NCBI RefSeq assembly: GCF_013401555.1
Contig: NZ_CP058552.1
Coordinates: 5,828,001 to 5,892,000, forward strand
DNA: 64,000 nt
Source: Paenibacillus sp. E222
GTDB taxonomy: Bacteria > Bacillota > Bacilli > Paenibacillales > Paenibacillaceae
Direction of reading: 5' to 3'
Shown: one piece after another, positions 17,657 through 25,841 of the stretch
How positions within the stretch are numbered: the first letter of the stretch is position 1
Layout: each line of letters begins with the position of its first letter
The notes under the pieces: model-generated
Told to the model about the DNA's origin: nothing
Seen by the model: only the letters and a program-made list of their open reading frames with translations
The model's database searches: none
Position numbers and translations under genes: made by a program

Positions 17657-19459
17657 TTACGAATACAGACGTTCAAGTTCATCGACCAGACTGCCAACAT
17701 AGGCCACGGCACTACGAATCGGCTCAGGCCCGGACATGTCCACACCTGCAAGCTTCATCAGCTCTTGCGGATCAAGGCTTCCTCCCGCTTTCAAGGCGTC
17801 AAGCCAGCGATCTACGGCAGGCTGCCCCTCTTCCCGAATCAGCTGTGCAGCAGCGGTAGATGCCGTCAGACCTGCTGCATAGGTATATGGATACAATCCC
17901 ATATAATAATGAGGCTGTCTCATCCAGGTCAGTTTGGCCCCTTCGTCAATCACCAGTTCAGGCCCCCAGAACTCGGAGAGGATGTTTCCTTTCAGCTGAC
18001 TTAACGTCTTCGCTGTGATCGGTTCATCCTTGGTTGCGAGTGCATACACCTGACGCTGCAATTCACCTTCAAGCAGATGCGTAACAAAGTTATGGTAATA
18101 CGTATTGAGCAATTGCAAAATGACCCAACGACGCATTCTCGGATGATCAGAACGTTTCAACAGATGATCTGCCAGCAGCATTTCATTCATCGTTGAAGGC
18201 GCCTCGATGAAATAGAGGGACGGTCGTGTATTCGTGAGGCGTTGGTAATGCCCGGCAAGCATGAAATGTCCGGCATGTCCGACTTCATGGGCAAGTGTAA
18301 ATGCTCCGCGCATATTATTTGCCCATGAGATGAGGATATAGGAATGAGAACCATATATGGACGAACAAAAAGCTCCTGTCGACTTGCCCGCATTATCCGC
18401 GTAATCTACCCAACGCTCACTAAACGCACGTTCCACAATGTCGCCATATTCCGGTCCCAGCACGGCAAGAGCCTCCCGAATGAGCGTGCATGCTTCCTCA
18501 TATGTAATAGCAGGACTGAATTCAGGGTCCAATGGTGCTTTCAGATCACAGAACATCAGCTTGTCCAGACCTAACTCACGTTTCTTGAGAGCTGCCAGTC
18601 TGCGCATGTGAGGTGCGAGTTCCTGCTGGATGATATCCAGGACATTGTTATACATCTCTTTGCTTACCTGCTGAGGACTAAGCAGCATATCCGTAACATC
18701 ATCATATCCACGAAGTCTGGACAGGACGACCTGCTTCTTCACTTCGGTGGCGTATCCTTCAGCAAACGTATTTTTGTAATCGTTCAGCTTGGAACTGAAT
18801 GCGGCATACGCAGAGCGTCGCAGCTTTGTGTCCGATGACATTTCATAATTGTTCTCATAAAATGACCAGGACAGCGGGCGGTTATGGTCATCGCCGTCAA
18901 GTGCATCGTCAAACGTCATGTCTGCCAATTTACCGCGCAGATAGATCCGGTATGGCGAATCCAGCACTTCCCCAAGGGAAGCGAGTACCTTCTCCGTTTC
19001 GGGCGAAAGACGATGTTCTTTTTCCTGAATTAGACGCTCCAGACTGCGGGCATACGGCTGCAAACCCGGAAGTTCTTCAATATAACGTTTAACCGTTCCA
19101 TCGGGAAGATTCACGATCTCGGAATTCACAAAAGACAAGGACGACGACAAATCCGATAAGATGTCTCCCGCCTTGGCTGAATTCTCAATATTCGCGGGAT
19201 TGGTACTGTCCTCCGACTGTTTCAGCCTGGCATATGAAGCCGTTTTGCTAATGCGTTCCTGCAAAGCTTCGCGGGCATCCAGACAGGCCAGCAGCTGCTC
19301 TGCGCCTTCGCCCAGATGTCCTTTGAAGGTTTCAATATGGGCAGCAGCTTCAGGCAGTGATCTAAGCTCCAGTTCCCACTCTGCGTCAGTCCCAAACAAG
19401 TCTCGCAAGTCCCAGGTCGTCTCTTGGCTTACTTCATCGCGTGTACGTATTTTTTCCAT
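17657..19459 (-). CDS. pepF: Oligoendopeptidase F (M3B metallopeptidase)
   Basis: 600-residue cytosolic zinc oligopeptidase that trims short peptides. The M3 signature is LAHEVGHAGHFMLAGH about residue 390, where HEVGH supplies two zinc ligands and the catalytic Glu, with the third ligand Glu in YFIEAPSTMNEMLL. The N-terminal part starts TRDEVSQETTWDLRDLF, typical of PepF. Length is the family norm. AAGGAGGATGAC precedes the ATG. It is monocistronic; the 388 bp upstream carry repeat copy A. Confidence 0.96.
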   Translation of the reverse strand: MEKIRTRDEVSQETTWDLRDLFGTDAEWELELRSLPEAAAHIETFKGHLGEGAEQLLACLDAREALQERISKTASYARLKQSEDSTNPANIENSAKAGDILSDLSSSLSFVNSEIVNLPDGTVKRYIEELPGLQPYARSLERLIQEKEHRLSPETEKVLASLGEVLDSPYRIYLRGKLADMTFDDALDGDDHNRPLSWSFYENNYEMSSDTKLRRSAYAAFSSKLNDYKNTFAEGYATEVKKQVVLSRLRGYDDVTDMLLSPQQVSKEMYNNVLDIIQQELAPHMRRLAALKKRELGLDKLMFCDLKAPLDPEFSPAITYEEACTLIREALAVLGPEYGDIVERAFSERWVDYADNAGKSTGAFCSSIYGSHSYILISWANNMRGAFTLAHEVGHAGHFMLAGHYQRLTNTRPSLYFIEAPSTMNEMLLADHLLKRSDHPRMRRWVILQLLNTYYHNFVTHLLEGELQRQVYALATKDEPITAKTLSQLKGNILSEFWGPELVIDEGAKLTWMRQPHYYMGLYPYTYAAGLTASTAAAQLIREEGQPAVDRWLDALKAGGSLDPQELMKLAGVDMSGPEPIRSAVAYVGSLVDELERLYS

Positions 19460-19570
19460 CGTTATATGTCATCCTCCTTGCATTTCCAATATCTCTCATC
19501 GTATCATATTCGAAGCATTTATACCTTACATATCCTAAAATGAGGCTTTTGGTTCAATGGATTCACACCC

Positions 19571-19778
19571 AAGTTGAAAAATGTAGTTTGCTCGCGTCAA
19601 TCCGCCGGCAGAATAACCTTCCGATCGCTGTTATCCCCAGATTTTTTGATCCCTTTTTTAAAGGGGAAATCCGGGGATAAGCATATGCTTCCGATGTAGC
19701 TTTCCTTCAGAAAGCTTTTAGCTCTACTTCTTGAAGATATTTCTGCCCACTGCGTTTGGAGTAAACTGTTGATCCACT
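19571..19778. repeat. Intergenic palindromic repeat, copy A
   Basis: A ~208-bp element that shares its layout and many words with copy B (20465-20646): cagaataaccttccgatc here, cagaacaatcttccgatc there, then ctgttNNNcccNNattttt, later cttctNNag, atttctg and gtaaa. Its core is a long hairpin TTATCCCC-a-GATTTTTT / AAAT-cc-GGGGATAA at 19631-19680. It lies between hxlR and pepF and contains no gene. Confidence 0.65.
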
Positions 19779-19790
19779 GACCAAAATATA

Positions 19791-19832
19791 AAAAACCGTC
19801 GGGTGATGGAAGTAACCATTTACCCGGCGGTT
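19791..19832 (-). terminator. Intrinsic terminator of hxlR
   Basis: Stem AAACCGTCGGGTGATGG / CCATTTACCCGGCGGTT with two mismatches and a TTTTTTAT tail on the minus strand, 15 bp beyond the hxlR stop. Confidence 0.75.
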
Positions 19833-19847
19833 CGTTCTGACTTTAAC

Positions 19848-20207
19848 TTATTCTGATTTCCAAATTACATTTTCACCATAGTTCTTGCCCCAGTTATACA
19901 TCGCATGTAGCACAGGCATCAGGCTGTGGCCGTGATCCGTCAACGTATATTCAACACGAGGAGGTACTTCTGCATACACTTTGCGCTCAATTAGTTTGTC
20001 TTCCTCCAGTTCGCGCAACTGGTTGGTCAGCATCTTTTGGGTAATATGAGGAATCAATCGCTTCAATTCACTGAAACGCTTAGTGCCTTCAAGACCCAGA
20101 TGCCATAGAATAATCAGTTTCCATTTGCCTCCGATCACCGCAAGGGTCAATTCTTTCTCACAGTTAATCTCTTTCAAGTTGATCCGTTCCTTAACTTCGG
20201 ACGCCAT
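19848..20207 (-). CDS. hxlR: HxlR-family transcriptional regulator
   Basis: 119-residue winged-helix protein of the HxlR family and very like B. subtilis HxlR, including [52 protein letters not shown] and [13 protein letters not shown]. The conserved cysteine in NCEKEL could sense formaldehyde or another electrophile, as proposed for the family. In B. subtilis hxlR is divergent from hxlAB; here it follows them on the same strand, separated by 474 bp that contain a terminator and repeat copy B. Its likely targets are hxlA and hxlB. Confidence 0.85.
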   Translation of the reverse strand: MASEVKERINLKEINCEKELTLAVIGGKWKLIILWHLGLEGTKRFSELKRLIPHITQKMLTNQLRELEEDKLIERKVYAEVPPRVEYTLTDHGHSLMPVLHAMYNWGKNYGENVIWKSE

Positions 20208-20414
20208 GGCACCGAGCCCCCTTCTCTTCCATTCGATCTTATATCGCTAAAATGCAATTCGCATATCACAAGAACACTCCGCAACAGGAGAACTTGCCGC
20301 TCCCTTGTATCATATAACGGGTTCATTGGTTCGATACAGCTTGTATACATTTTACTATAGCATGACCCCAATGTTAAGCAAACCCCGAATCAGACCACAA
20401 ACAACGATAACAGA

Positions 20415-20455
20415 AAAGACCGGAACTCCCTCTTTTCAAGGAAATTCCGGTCTTC
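20415..20455. terminator. Hairpin between hxlB and hxlR
   Basis: AAGACCGGAA (20417-20426) and TTCCGGTCTT (20445-20454) form a perfect 10-bp stem. It probably ends the hxlAB transcript after repeat copy B, since hxlB stops at 20682. The T-tract on the minus strand is short. Confidence 0.55.
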
Positions 20456-20464
20456 CATCTATAT

Positions 20465-20646
20465 AAGTTGAACTAATGAATATTTACACTAGCCACTCCG
20501 ATGACAGAACAATCTTCCGATCACTGTTTTGCCCAATTTTTTCATCCTATTTATCAAAAGTGAAAATCTGGTCATAAAGGCGAACGCTCCGCTTCTCCAG
20601 CTTATTTCTGTCCTCTACGTTATTTTGTAAATGTTTAGTTCAACTT
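20465..20646. repeat. Intergenic palindromic repeat, copy B, with terminal inverted repeats
   Basis: A ~182-bp element bounded by inverted ends: AAGTTGAACTAA at 20465 and TTAGTTCAACTT ending at 20646, with TTTAC and GTAAA continuing the pairing inward. Its interior resembles copy A and is itself an imperfect palindrome (gacagaa on both arms). No coding potential is seen. The structure resembles a MITE or an intergenic RNA-hairpin repeat. Confidence 0.65.
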
Positions 20647-20681
20647 ATCTATTCTACTTTATAAAGTTTATGACACATGGA

Positions 20682-21245
20682 CTATTCCAAGTTCGCATGA
20701 CGCCCAAACATGTCTGCTCCAGTCATACTCTTCATTTCCATCATGGTGAGCACCAGTGCATCCATGCTCAGCAGCAGCCCCTGTTCAAACAGTGAGCCCA
20801 TCGGCTGAATGGTCACGGCTGCTCCGGCGGTCGCTGTATCCTCTTTGGCGGAGGCCGGAAGACGAACCACGGTATCTGACAACTGCCCAATGGTGGACTC
20901 TGGTTTAATTGTGATCAGACCCACAGGAGCCCCTGCTTTACTGGCCTTCTGAGCCATCGCCGCCAAACTGCCTGTCTCCCCTGAGCCTGAGCATAACAAG
21001 AGGAAGTCTTTCGGGCTGATCCCTGGCGTAACGGTCTCCCCAACTACATATACCCGAAGCCCCATCTGCATCAATCTCATGGCAAAAGCCTTGCCCATCA
21101 GACCGGATCGGCCTGCTCCTGCCACAAAAACCTGTTCGGCAGCCAGAATATGTTCCGCCATGGCCTGCATCTCCGAGTCGTCGATCTGGCTTAGCGTACG
21201 TTCCAGCTCTTTCAAGATGTCCACTGCGTATTGCTCTGTGCTCAT
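20682..21245 (-). CDS. hxlB: 6-phospho-3-hexuloisomerase
   Basis: 187-residue SIS-domain isomerase that turns D-arabino-3-hexulose-6-phosphate into fructose-6-phosphate, the second step of the ribulose monophosphate route for formaldehyde fixation. Motifs: FVAGAGRSGLMGKAFAMRLM about 35-54, LLLCSGSGETGSL about 82-94, and the C-terminal DALVLTMMEMKSMTGADMF. It begins 5 bp after the hxlA stop with AAGGGTAAG as ribosome site, so the two are co-transcribed. Confidence 0.95.
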   Translation of the reverse strand: MSTEQYAVDILKELERTLSQIDDSEMQAMAEHILAAEQVFVAGAGRSGLMGKAFAMRLMQMGLRVYVVGETVTPGISPKDFLLLCSGSGETGSLAAMAQKASKAGAPVGLITIKPESTIGQLSDTVVRLPASAKEDTATAGAAVTIQPMGSLFEQGLLLSMDALVLTMMEMKSMTGADMFGRHANLE

Positions 21246-21250
21246 CTGTC

Positions 21251-21883
21251 TTACCCTTGTTGAACCAGACGTTGCATCTCAGCTGCTACTTTGGCTTTGT
21301 CAGCTTGGCCCGTAATACCGCCACCCACAATTACCAGATCGGGTTGTGCTTTAATCACTTCAGGCAATGTTTCCAGCTTGATGCCACCAGCTACAGCTGT
21401 TTTTGCATTTTTTACGGCTTGTTTGATCGTTTGCAGATCTTCGAACGGGCTTTGTCCTTCAGCTTGCAGGTCATAACCTGTGTGTACACAGATGTAATCT
21501 ACGCCAAGCGAATCAACTTCACGAGCACGCTGTTCAAGGTTAGGCACGTTGATCATGTCCACAAGAACTTGTTTGTTTTGTTTCTTCGCTTCTGCTACTG
21601 CACCTTTGATCGTACTATCATTGGTTGCCCCAAGCACAGTGATCAGATCCGCACCAGCCTCAGCTGCTTTCATGATTTCATAACCACCCGCGTCCATAAT
21701 TTTCAGATCGGCGAGTACTTGCAGATTAGGAAAGGCTTCTTTCATCGCTTTAACCGCATGCAGTCCTTCATTAATAACGATTGGCGTACCAATCTCAACG
21801 ATATCAATATATTGTTCAACTTCTTTAACAAGTGCAATACCTTCAGGGATGTTTACCAAGTCCAGCGCCAATTGCAATTTCAC
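21251..21883 (-). CDS. hxlA: 3-hexulose-6-phosphate synthase
   Basis: 210-residue TIM-barrel enzyme of the OMP-decarboxylase superfamily that joins formaldehyde to ribulose-5-phosphate. Motifs: LQLALDLVN at the N-terminus, VEIGTPIVINEG, VLADLKIMDAGGYE about 57-70 with the metal and catalytic Asp/Lys set, VHTGYDLQAEG, and VGGGITGQADKA near the end. It is the first gene of the hxlAB pair and is read from the 626-bp region that holds an inverted repeat with AAGTAC/GTTACTT ends. Role inferred: formaldehyde detoxification. Confidence 0.95.
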   Translation of the reverse strand: MKLQLALDLVNIPEGIALVKEVEQYIDIVEIGTPIVINEGLHAVKAMKEAFPNLQVLADLKIMDAGGYEIMKAAEAGADLITVLGATNDSTIKGAVAEAKKQNKQVLVDMINVPNLEQRAREVDSLGVDYICVHTGYDLQAEGQSPFEDLQTIKQAVKNAKTAVAGGIKLETLPEVIKAQPDLVIVGGGITGQADKAKVAAEMQRLVQQG

Positions 21884-22009
21884 GATTCATTTCTCCTTTG
21901 TTGTTCAAATATGAGTATGTCCTGTAAAGGATGTTAAATATTTAGCCTGCACCGTTCACCCAGTTCAGATGCATGCAATGTTTGTCATGGCTACTTATTC
22001 ATTGTAGAA

Positions 22010-22058
22010 CCTGACTATCGATTAAGGAAGTACGCACTTTGAAGTCAGGTAGTTACTT
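22010..22058. promoter_or_regulatory. Possible HxlR operator upstream of hxlA
   Basis: Inverted repeat CCTGACT (22010-22016) / AGTCAGG (22043-22049), interlocked with AAGTACGCACTTT (22028-22040) and AGTTACTT (22051-22058). It lies ~130-175 bp before hxlA. HxlR-type regulators bind dyads of this general kind; the exact site is inferred. Confidence 0.35.
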
Positions 22059-22224
22059 GCACGAAACTATTGAATAAAAGCAGTTGTTATATGAATTCCA
22101 AACCATCTCGAAACGGCTTCCCATTTCAGTAAGCGACCACAGGTCGGTTACCCTGATACACCAAACTTGCAAGGGCTAAGGAATCTACCGAACGCTAAAT
22201 GACAGATTCGAAAGGGTTGCAAAT

Positions 22225-22321
22225 TGTAACGAACTTCAGTGATGTTATTTCGGTGAAAAAACGGCTTCCAAGCCTCAAAAACGACGTAATCGATGAAATA
22301 ACGTCTATGAGATTCGTTACA
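22225..22321. repeat. 97-bp imperfect palindromic element
   Basis: TGTAACGAA near the left end pairs with TTCGTTACA at the right end, and GTTATTTC on the left arm pairs with GAAATAAC on the right; overall each 27-base arm matches the other at about 21 positions. The loop holds AAAACGGCTTCCAAGCC. It is non-coding and may be a member of a dispersed repeat family. Confidence 0.6.
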
Positions 22322-22389
22322 TCTCAGAACGGTGCAGATGGGGGCAAATAATGTGTGCCAGGTTCGTTAGCCCTTTTTACATCTCAGCA

Positions 22390-22427
22390 TAAAGACCCTG
22401 CCACAAAATACAAGGCAGGGTCTTTTT
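22390..22427. terminator. Intrinsic terminator of the lactonase gene
   Basis: Perfect stem AAAGACCCTGCC (22391-22402) / GGCAGGGTCTTT (22414-22425), ~85 bp beyond the lactonase stop. Confidence 0.7.
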
Positions 22428-22509
22428 CCATTTTTCAATTCAGCAAGATGGTCCATATCAATCCTGAACTCAATGTGAGTCCCAAGCTAATATATCGCAA
22501 ATCCAGGGT

Positions 22510-23592
22510 TTACAGATAAACAGGTTTCACGCATACCGGCTTGGATACACCTGTGCTGTGACCTGTGTATTTCAAACGTCCGCTCTCCTGATCTACTGTA
22601 AAGGAAACGATATTGTTGGTATCACGGTTAGCTGCGATCAACAGTTTGCCATTCGGAGTCAAAGCAAAGTGACGTGGGTGTTCACCCTCAGCAGATACAT
22701 GCTCAACCAGTTTCAAATGTCCTGTTTCGGCGTCTACTGCGAATACCACGATGCTGTCATGCCCGCGGTTCGAACCATATACGAAACGACCATCGTTGGA
22801 TACGGCGATTTCAGCTGTTGTGTTCTCACTGCCGTCATAGCCGTCAGGCAATGTGGACACGGTGGAAACCTCTGTCAACGTGCCTGCTGCTGCATCATAA
22901 CGGAAAGTCGTAATAGAAGAATCCACTTCGTTAATAACATAGGCGAATTGACCGTTCGGATGGAATGCCAAGTGACGAGGTCCTGCACCCGGATGTGTTT
23001 TGGTTTCACTGTGCAGTACGAGTTCGTTCTTGTCTGCATCAATGGAGTAGATTGCGATTTTATCCGCACCCAAATCCTGTACCATCATGTATTTGCCATC
23101 CGGGCTGAAGAACGCGGAATGCACATGCGGCTTGTCCTGACGCTCAGGATGCGCACCTTTACCTTCATGTTTCTTCTCATCCAGAAGCACGCCAACTTCA
23201 CCGTTATCCGTCAGGGCTTGCAGACCCACCAGACCACCGTGGTAGCTGGAAAGGATCAAGTAACGTCCGGAAGGATCACGTTGGATATGACATGGCGGAG
23301 CCGAAATGGAGTCATGACGATTCAGCAACGACAATTTTCCTGTAGAAGGATCAATGCTCAGAGCTACAGCTTCAGACATTTTATTACCTTCGGCAGACGC
23401 CGTTTCACCGATCGCATACAGTTTGTTACCTTCAGCATCCACGTTTACAAACGTTGGATTTTTCACGCCCGAGATGCCGTCAAGCTTGGAGAGGTTACCT
23501 GTATCCTCATTCAATTCATATGCGTAAATGCCCTCATTTTCCGCTTCGGCATAAGAGCCGACCAATACGAGCAAGCGTTTTGATTCACTCAT
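22510..23592 (-). CDS. Lactonase family protein (6-phosphogluconolactonase-like beta-propeller)
   Basis: 360-residue seven-bladed beta-propeller of the YkgB/Pgl lactonase family (PF10282), cytosolic. Repeated blade motifs: ALSIDPSTGKLSLLNR, HVHSAFFSPDGKYMMVQDLG, GAGPRHLAFHPNGQFAYVIN, EGEHPRHFALTPNGKLLIAANRD. The E.HPRH.A and GPRHLAFHP blocks are the family signature. ATG at 23592 follows GAGGAGGAAA; a start 13 codons earlier lacks a ribosome site. The usual role is hydrolysis of 6-phosphogluconolactone, but several members act on other lactones, so the substrate is uncertain. Confidence 0.88.
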   Translation of the reverse strand: MSESKRLLVLVGSYAEAENEGIYAYELNEDTGNLSKLDGISGVKNPTFVNVDAEGNKLYAIGETASAEGNKMSEAVALSIDPSTGKLSLLNRHDSISAPPCHIQRDPSGRYLILSSYHGGLVGLQALTDNGEVGVLLDEKKHEGKGAHPERQDKPHVHSAFFSPDGKYMMVQDLGADKIAIYSIDADKNELVLHSETKTHPGAGPRHLAFHPNGQFAYVINEVDSSITTFRYDAAAGTLTEVSTVSTLPDGYDGSENTTAEIAVSNDGRFVYGSNRGHDSIVVFAVDAETGHLKLVEHVSAEGEHPRHFALTPNGKLLIAANRDTNNIVSFTVDQESGRLKYTGHSTGVSKPVCVKPVYL

Positions 23593-23808
23593 TACAGTTT
23601 CCTCCTCTATGTGTATGTAATCTGGTTGCACCTCTTCTATAATAAATCTGCCATATCAAAATAGCAATCCACTGCCTCTGCGCATCCATCAAAGAAGTAG
23701 CCTCAAACATAAGCTCATTAAACAGGTCAATACCAAAATCCATTCCGACAAAGATCAACTTCTGCTATGATAAAATAGGTTTTTCATCCAGAAAGGACTG
23801 AATTTTGA

Positions 23809-24738
23809 TTGTTTAATTCATTTCTGCTCACGTTATATCATGTATTTCTGCCCATATCCCTTCCGGTAATCGGAGGCATTCTGCTAAAACAGTTCAAAAA
23901 TTGGGACACTCGGCCGCTGTCGACCTTTTCCCTTTATATTTTGAGCCCTGCGCTTATCTTTGATACACTGCTGCATGCCGAAATTACATGGACAGACGTA
24001 ACAGGCACGTTCTGGTTCTCTATCATCAATCTGATCGCCCTGTGGGCACTAGCTGAACTGCTGAGCCGAGTTTTCCATCTTGGGGCAAGCGAAAAAGCAG
24101 GACTTACCCTTGTCTCCACGTTTACGAACTGCGTGAATTATGGGCTCCCGCTTGTATTGCTTGCCTTTGGACAGCTTGGATTGGATAAAGCTTCGGTATA
24201 TGTCATCGGACAGATGATCATTGTTAACACAGTAGGAATTTTTTTTGCTGCCAGATCTGAATTCACGGTCAAAAATGCGATTCTGTCCGTCTTCCGTATG
24301 CCTTCCATCTATGCTGCTTCGATAGCCATCATCCTGCGTGCATCCAATCTGAGCTTGCCAGTGGCACTGGATGGAGGCATCTCCATCCTCGCAGCCGGTT
24401 ACTCCCCTGTCGTACTAGCCATTCTCGGTGCACAGATGCTAAGACCGCGCGGTGCCTCCGAACCTTGGAAACCCAACGTTCGCAAAGCATTCTGGACGGG
24501 GCTTGTCGTACGACTGGCCGCAGCGCCAGTACTCTCATATCTAATCCTGACTGCACTTCAGATTGAAGGAACGTTATTCAGTGTGCTGCTGATCCTGGCT
24601 TCCATGCCAACTGCAGTGAACGCAGTCATTTTGGCCGAGCAATTCAATGCATCTCCGCAGTTTGTGTCTCGCTGCATTCTGTGGACAACCGCTGCCTCCA
24701 TGGTCATTCTGCCGATTATGATTGTGATGTCTTCCTGA
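23809..24738 (+). CDS. Auxin efflux carrier (AEC) family transporter
   Basis: 309-residue membrane protein with about ten hydrophobic helices in two inverted halves, typical of AEC/malate-permease-like carriers (PF03547): opening LTLYHVFLPISLPVIGGILLKQF, GLTLVSTFTNCVNYGLPLVLLAFG with the central Asn/Gly/Pro motif, and ASMPTAVNAVILAEQF near the end. The only suitable start is TTG at 23809, with AAAGGA about a dozen bases ahead. Substrate unknown; organic acids are usual for bacterial members. Its 3' end overlaps the convergent DUF2062 gene by 23 bp. Confidence 0.87.
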   Translation: MFNSFLLTLYHVFLPISLPVIGGILLKQFKNWDTRPLSTFSLYILSPALIFDTLLHAEITWTDVTGTFWFSIINLIALWALAELLSRVFHLGASEKAGLTLVSTFTNCVNYGLPLVLLAFGQLGLDKASVYVIGQMIIVNTVGIFFAARSEFTVKNAILSVFRMPSIYAASIAIILRASNLSLPVALDGGISILAAGYSPVVLAILGAQMLRPRGASEPWKPNVRKAFWTGLVVRLAAAPVLSYLILTALQIEGTLFSVLLILASMPTAVNAVILAEQFNASPQFVSRCILWTTAASMVILPIMIVMSS

Positions 24739-25306
24739 TCAGCACGGGAGCTGGATTTGAAGACATTGCTGCCTGCTTGCGTTTCTCCAACCGGCGTTCA
24801 AAGCGGCGTTTAAGTGCTCTGACATAAAAAAACTTAACGACAAAGTAAGAAATAACACCCAGGATGACTCCAAAGACGGACATGCCTGCCAAAATATCCA
24901 GACCACCCAGCAAAAGTTCACTTAGCGCGGACCAGTTGCCGCGAAACAGCTCCATAAAGGCACTCTCATGAACAAGCCCCTGCCCCATGCTGTGCGCCGG
25001 CAATATCCAGGAACCGATTTGCTTGGCAAGCGGCATCAATATGATGGGCAGGAACGTTAGCTTGCCGACCACGTTGCCCACAATAGCCGCTGGCAGCGAG
25101 CCACCGGACAAACGTACAATGGGATAGAACACGAGATATACCAGTGACGCTGTCGAAATGACGATCAGTTCCAGACCAAAACCCAAAGCAAAGCCGGTAG
25201 ATACTTTATGTGCCCCGCCGGGAGCACGTAACAATTTGAGAAAATTAAGCTTCAAAGCACGTGTTAAACGCGCAAAACGTGAGTTTTTGCTTTTCTGTAG
25301 GTTCAT
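24716..25306 (-). CDS. DUF2062 membrane protein
   Basis: 196-residue protein with a basic start (KNSRFARLTRALKLNFLKLL), the DUF2062 opening GAHKVSTGFALGFGLELIV, and about four membrane segments, two around ASLVYLVFYPIVRLSG and ILAGMSVFGVILGVISYFVV. The C-terminus is basic and rich in Arg/Lys. The family is widespread without assigned function. AAGGGGAAG precedes the ATG. The overlap with the facing AEC gene means both transcripts share an end. Confidence 0.82.
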   Translation of the reverse strand: MNLQKSKNSRFARLTRALKLNFLKLLRAPGGAHKVSTGFALGFGLELIVISTASLVYLVFYPIVRLSGGSLPAAIVGNVVGKLTFLPIILMPLAKQIGSWILPAHSMGQGLVHESAFMELFRGNWSALSELLLGGLDILAGMSVFGVILGVISYFVVKFFYVRALKRRFERRLEKRKQAAMSSNPAPVLIRKTSQS

Positions 25307-25363
25307 ACCGAACTTCCCCTTATCTTACACAAATGACGGTCAAGCCGCCTATTCTTCAGTATA

Positions 25364-25822
25364 TCACACCGCGTTAACCCCTGCTGTTATAATCACTGGC
25401 TGTGTCTCGAGGGCAACGTTACCTGCTACCGCTCTGGAGATCATGCAGGACTCTTCTGCTTTATGTGCCAAGCGCTCTGCCTTCGTTACATCAGCATCAG
25501 ATGCGTCAGCTTTGAGCACAATGCGAGGTCTGTGTATGATCCGTTCGTACGTAAATACGTTATTGGTAACATCGACCGTCGCTTCGGACTCCAGTGTCAG
25601 CTCATCCGGTGTAATATCCGATCGCTCCAGCATTGCTGCCAGCGTAATTAAATAACAGGTGGAAGCTGCACCCAGCAGCATTTCATCCGGATTGGTACCG
25701 GTACCCGGACCACCCATCTCCTGTGGAATCGAAATGACTGTTTTTAACCCGCCCGCATCAATATGCCCTTCACTGTTACGTCCACCATTCCAAGTAGCTT
25801 TCAGGTGAAAAGGATGTTTCAT
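25364..25822 (-). CDS. OsmC/Ohr-family peroxide-resistance protein
   Basis: 152-residue OsmC-fold protein. Features: MKHPFHLKATWNGGRNSEG at the start, GGPGTGTNPDEMLLGAASTCYLITLA about residues 45-65 carrying the first reactive Cys, and KAEESCMISRAVAGNV near the end with the second. The Cys pair supports a thiol peroxidase acting on organic hydroperoxides. ATG at 25822 has AAAGGA seven bases upstream; starts further upstream in frame run into the DeoR gene. It follows that DeoR gene (stop at 25842) closely enough to be in one transcript. Confidence 0.9.
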   Translation of the reverse strand: MKHPFHLKATWNGGRNSEGHIDAGGLKTVISIPQEMGGPGTGTNPDEMLLGAASTCYLITLAAMLERSDITPDELTLESEATVDVTNNVFTYERIIHRPRIVLKADASDADVTKAERLAHKAEESCMISRAVAGNVALETQPVIITAGVNAV

Positions 25823-25841
25823 TATATTCATTCCTTTCAAA

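Larger units (their letters stand above)
21884..22509. other. 626-bp intergenic region between lactonase and hxlA
   Basis: No gene of either strand convinces. It contains the hxlA promoter region with a possible HxlR operator (22010-22058), a small CGACC/GGTCG hairpin near 22133, a ~97-bp palindromic element (22225-22321) and the lactonase terminator. The word CGGCTTCC occurs near 22115 and again inside the palindrome. Confidence 0.55.

Noticed and set aside
21257..21937. A 226-codon frame opposite hxlA
   Set aside because: Phe/Cys-rich antisense shadow of hxlA, with no motif.
22558..23583. A 341-codon open frame opposite the lactonase gene
   Set aside because: Its protein is rich in Cys, Phe and His with no family pattern, and it lies wholly within a clear beta-propeller gene on the other strand. 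Long antisense frames arise from that gene's codon use.
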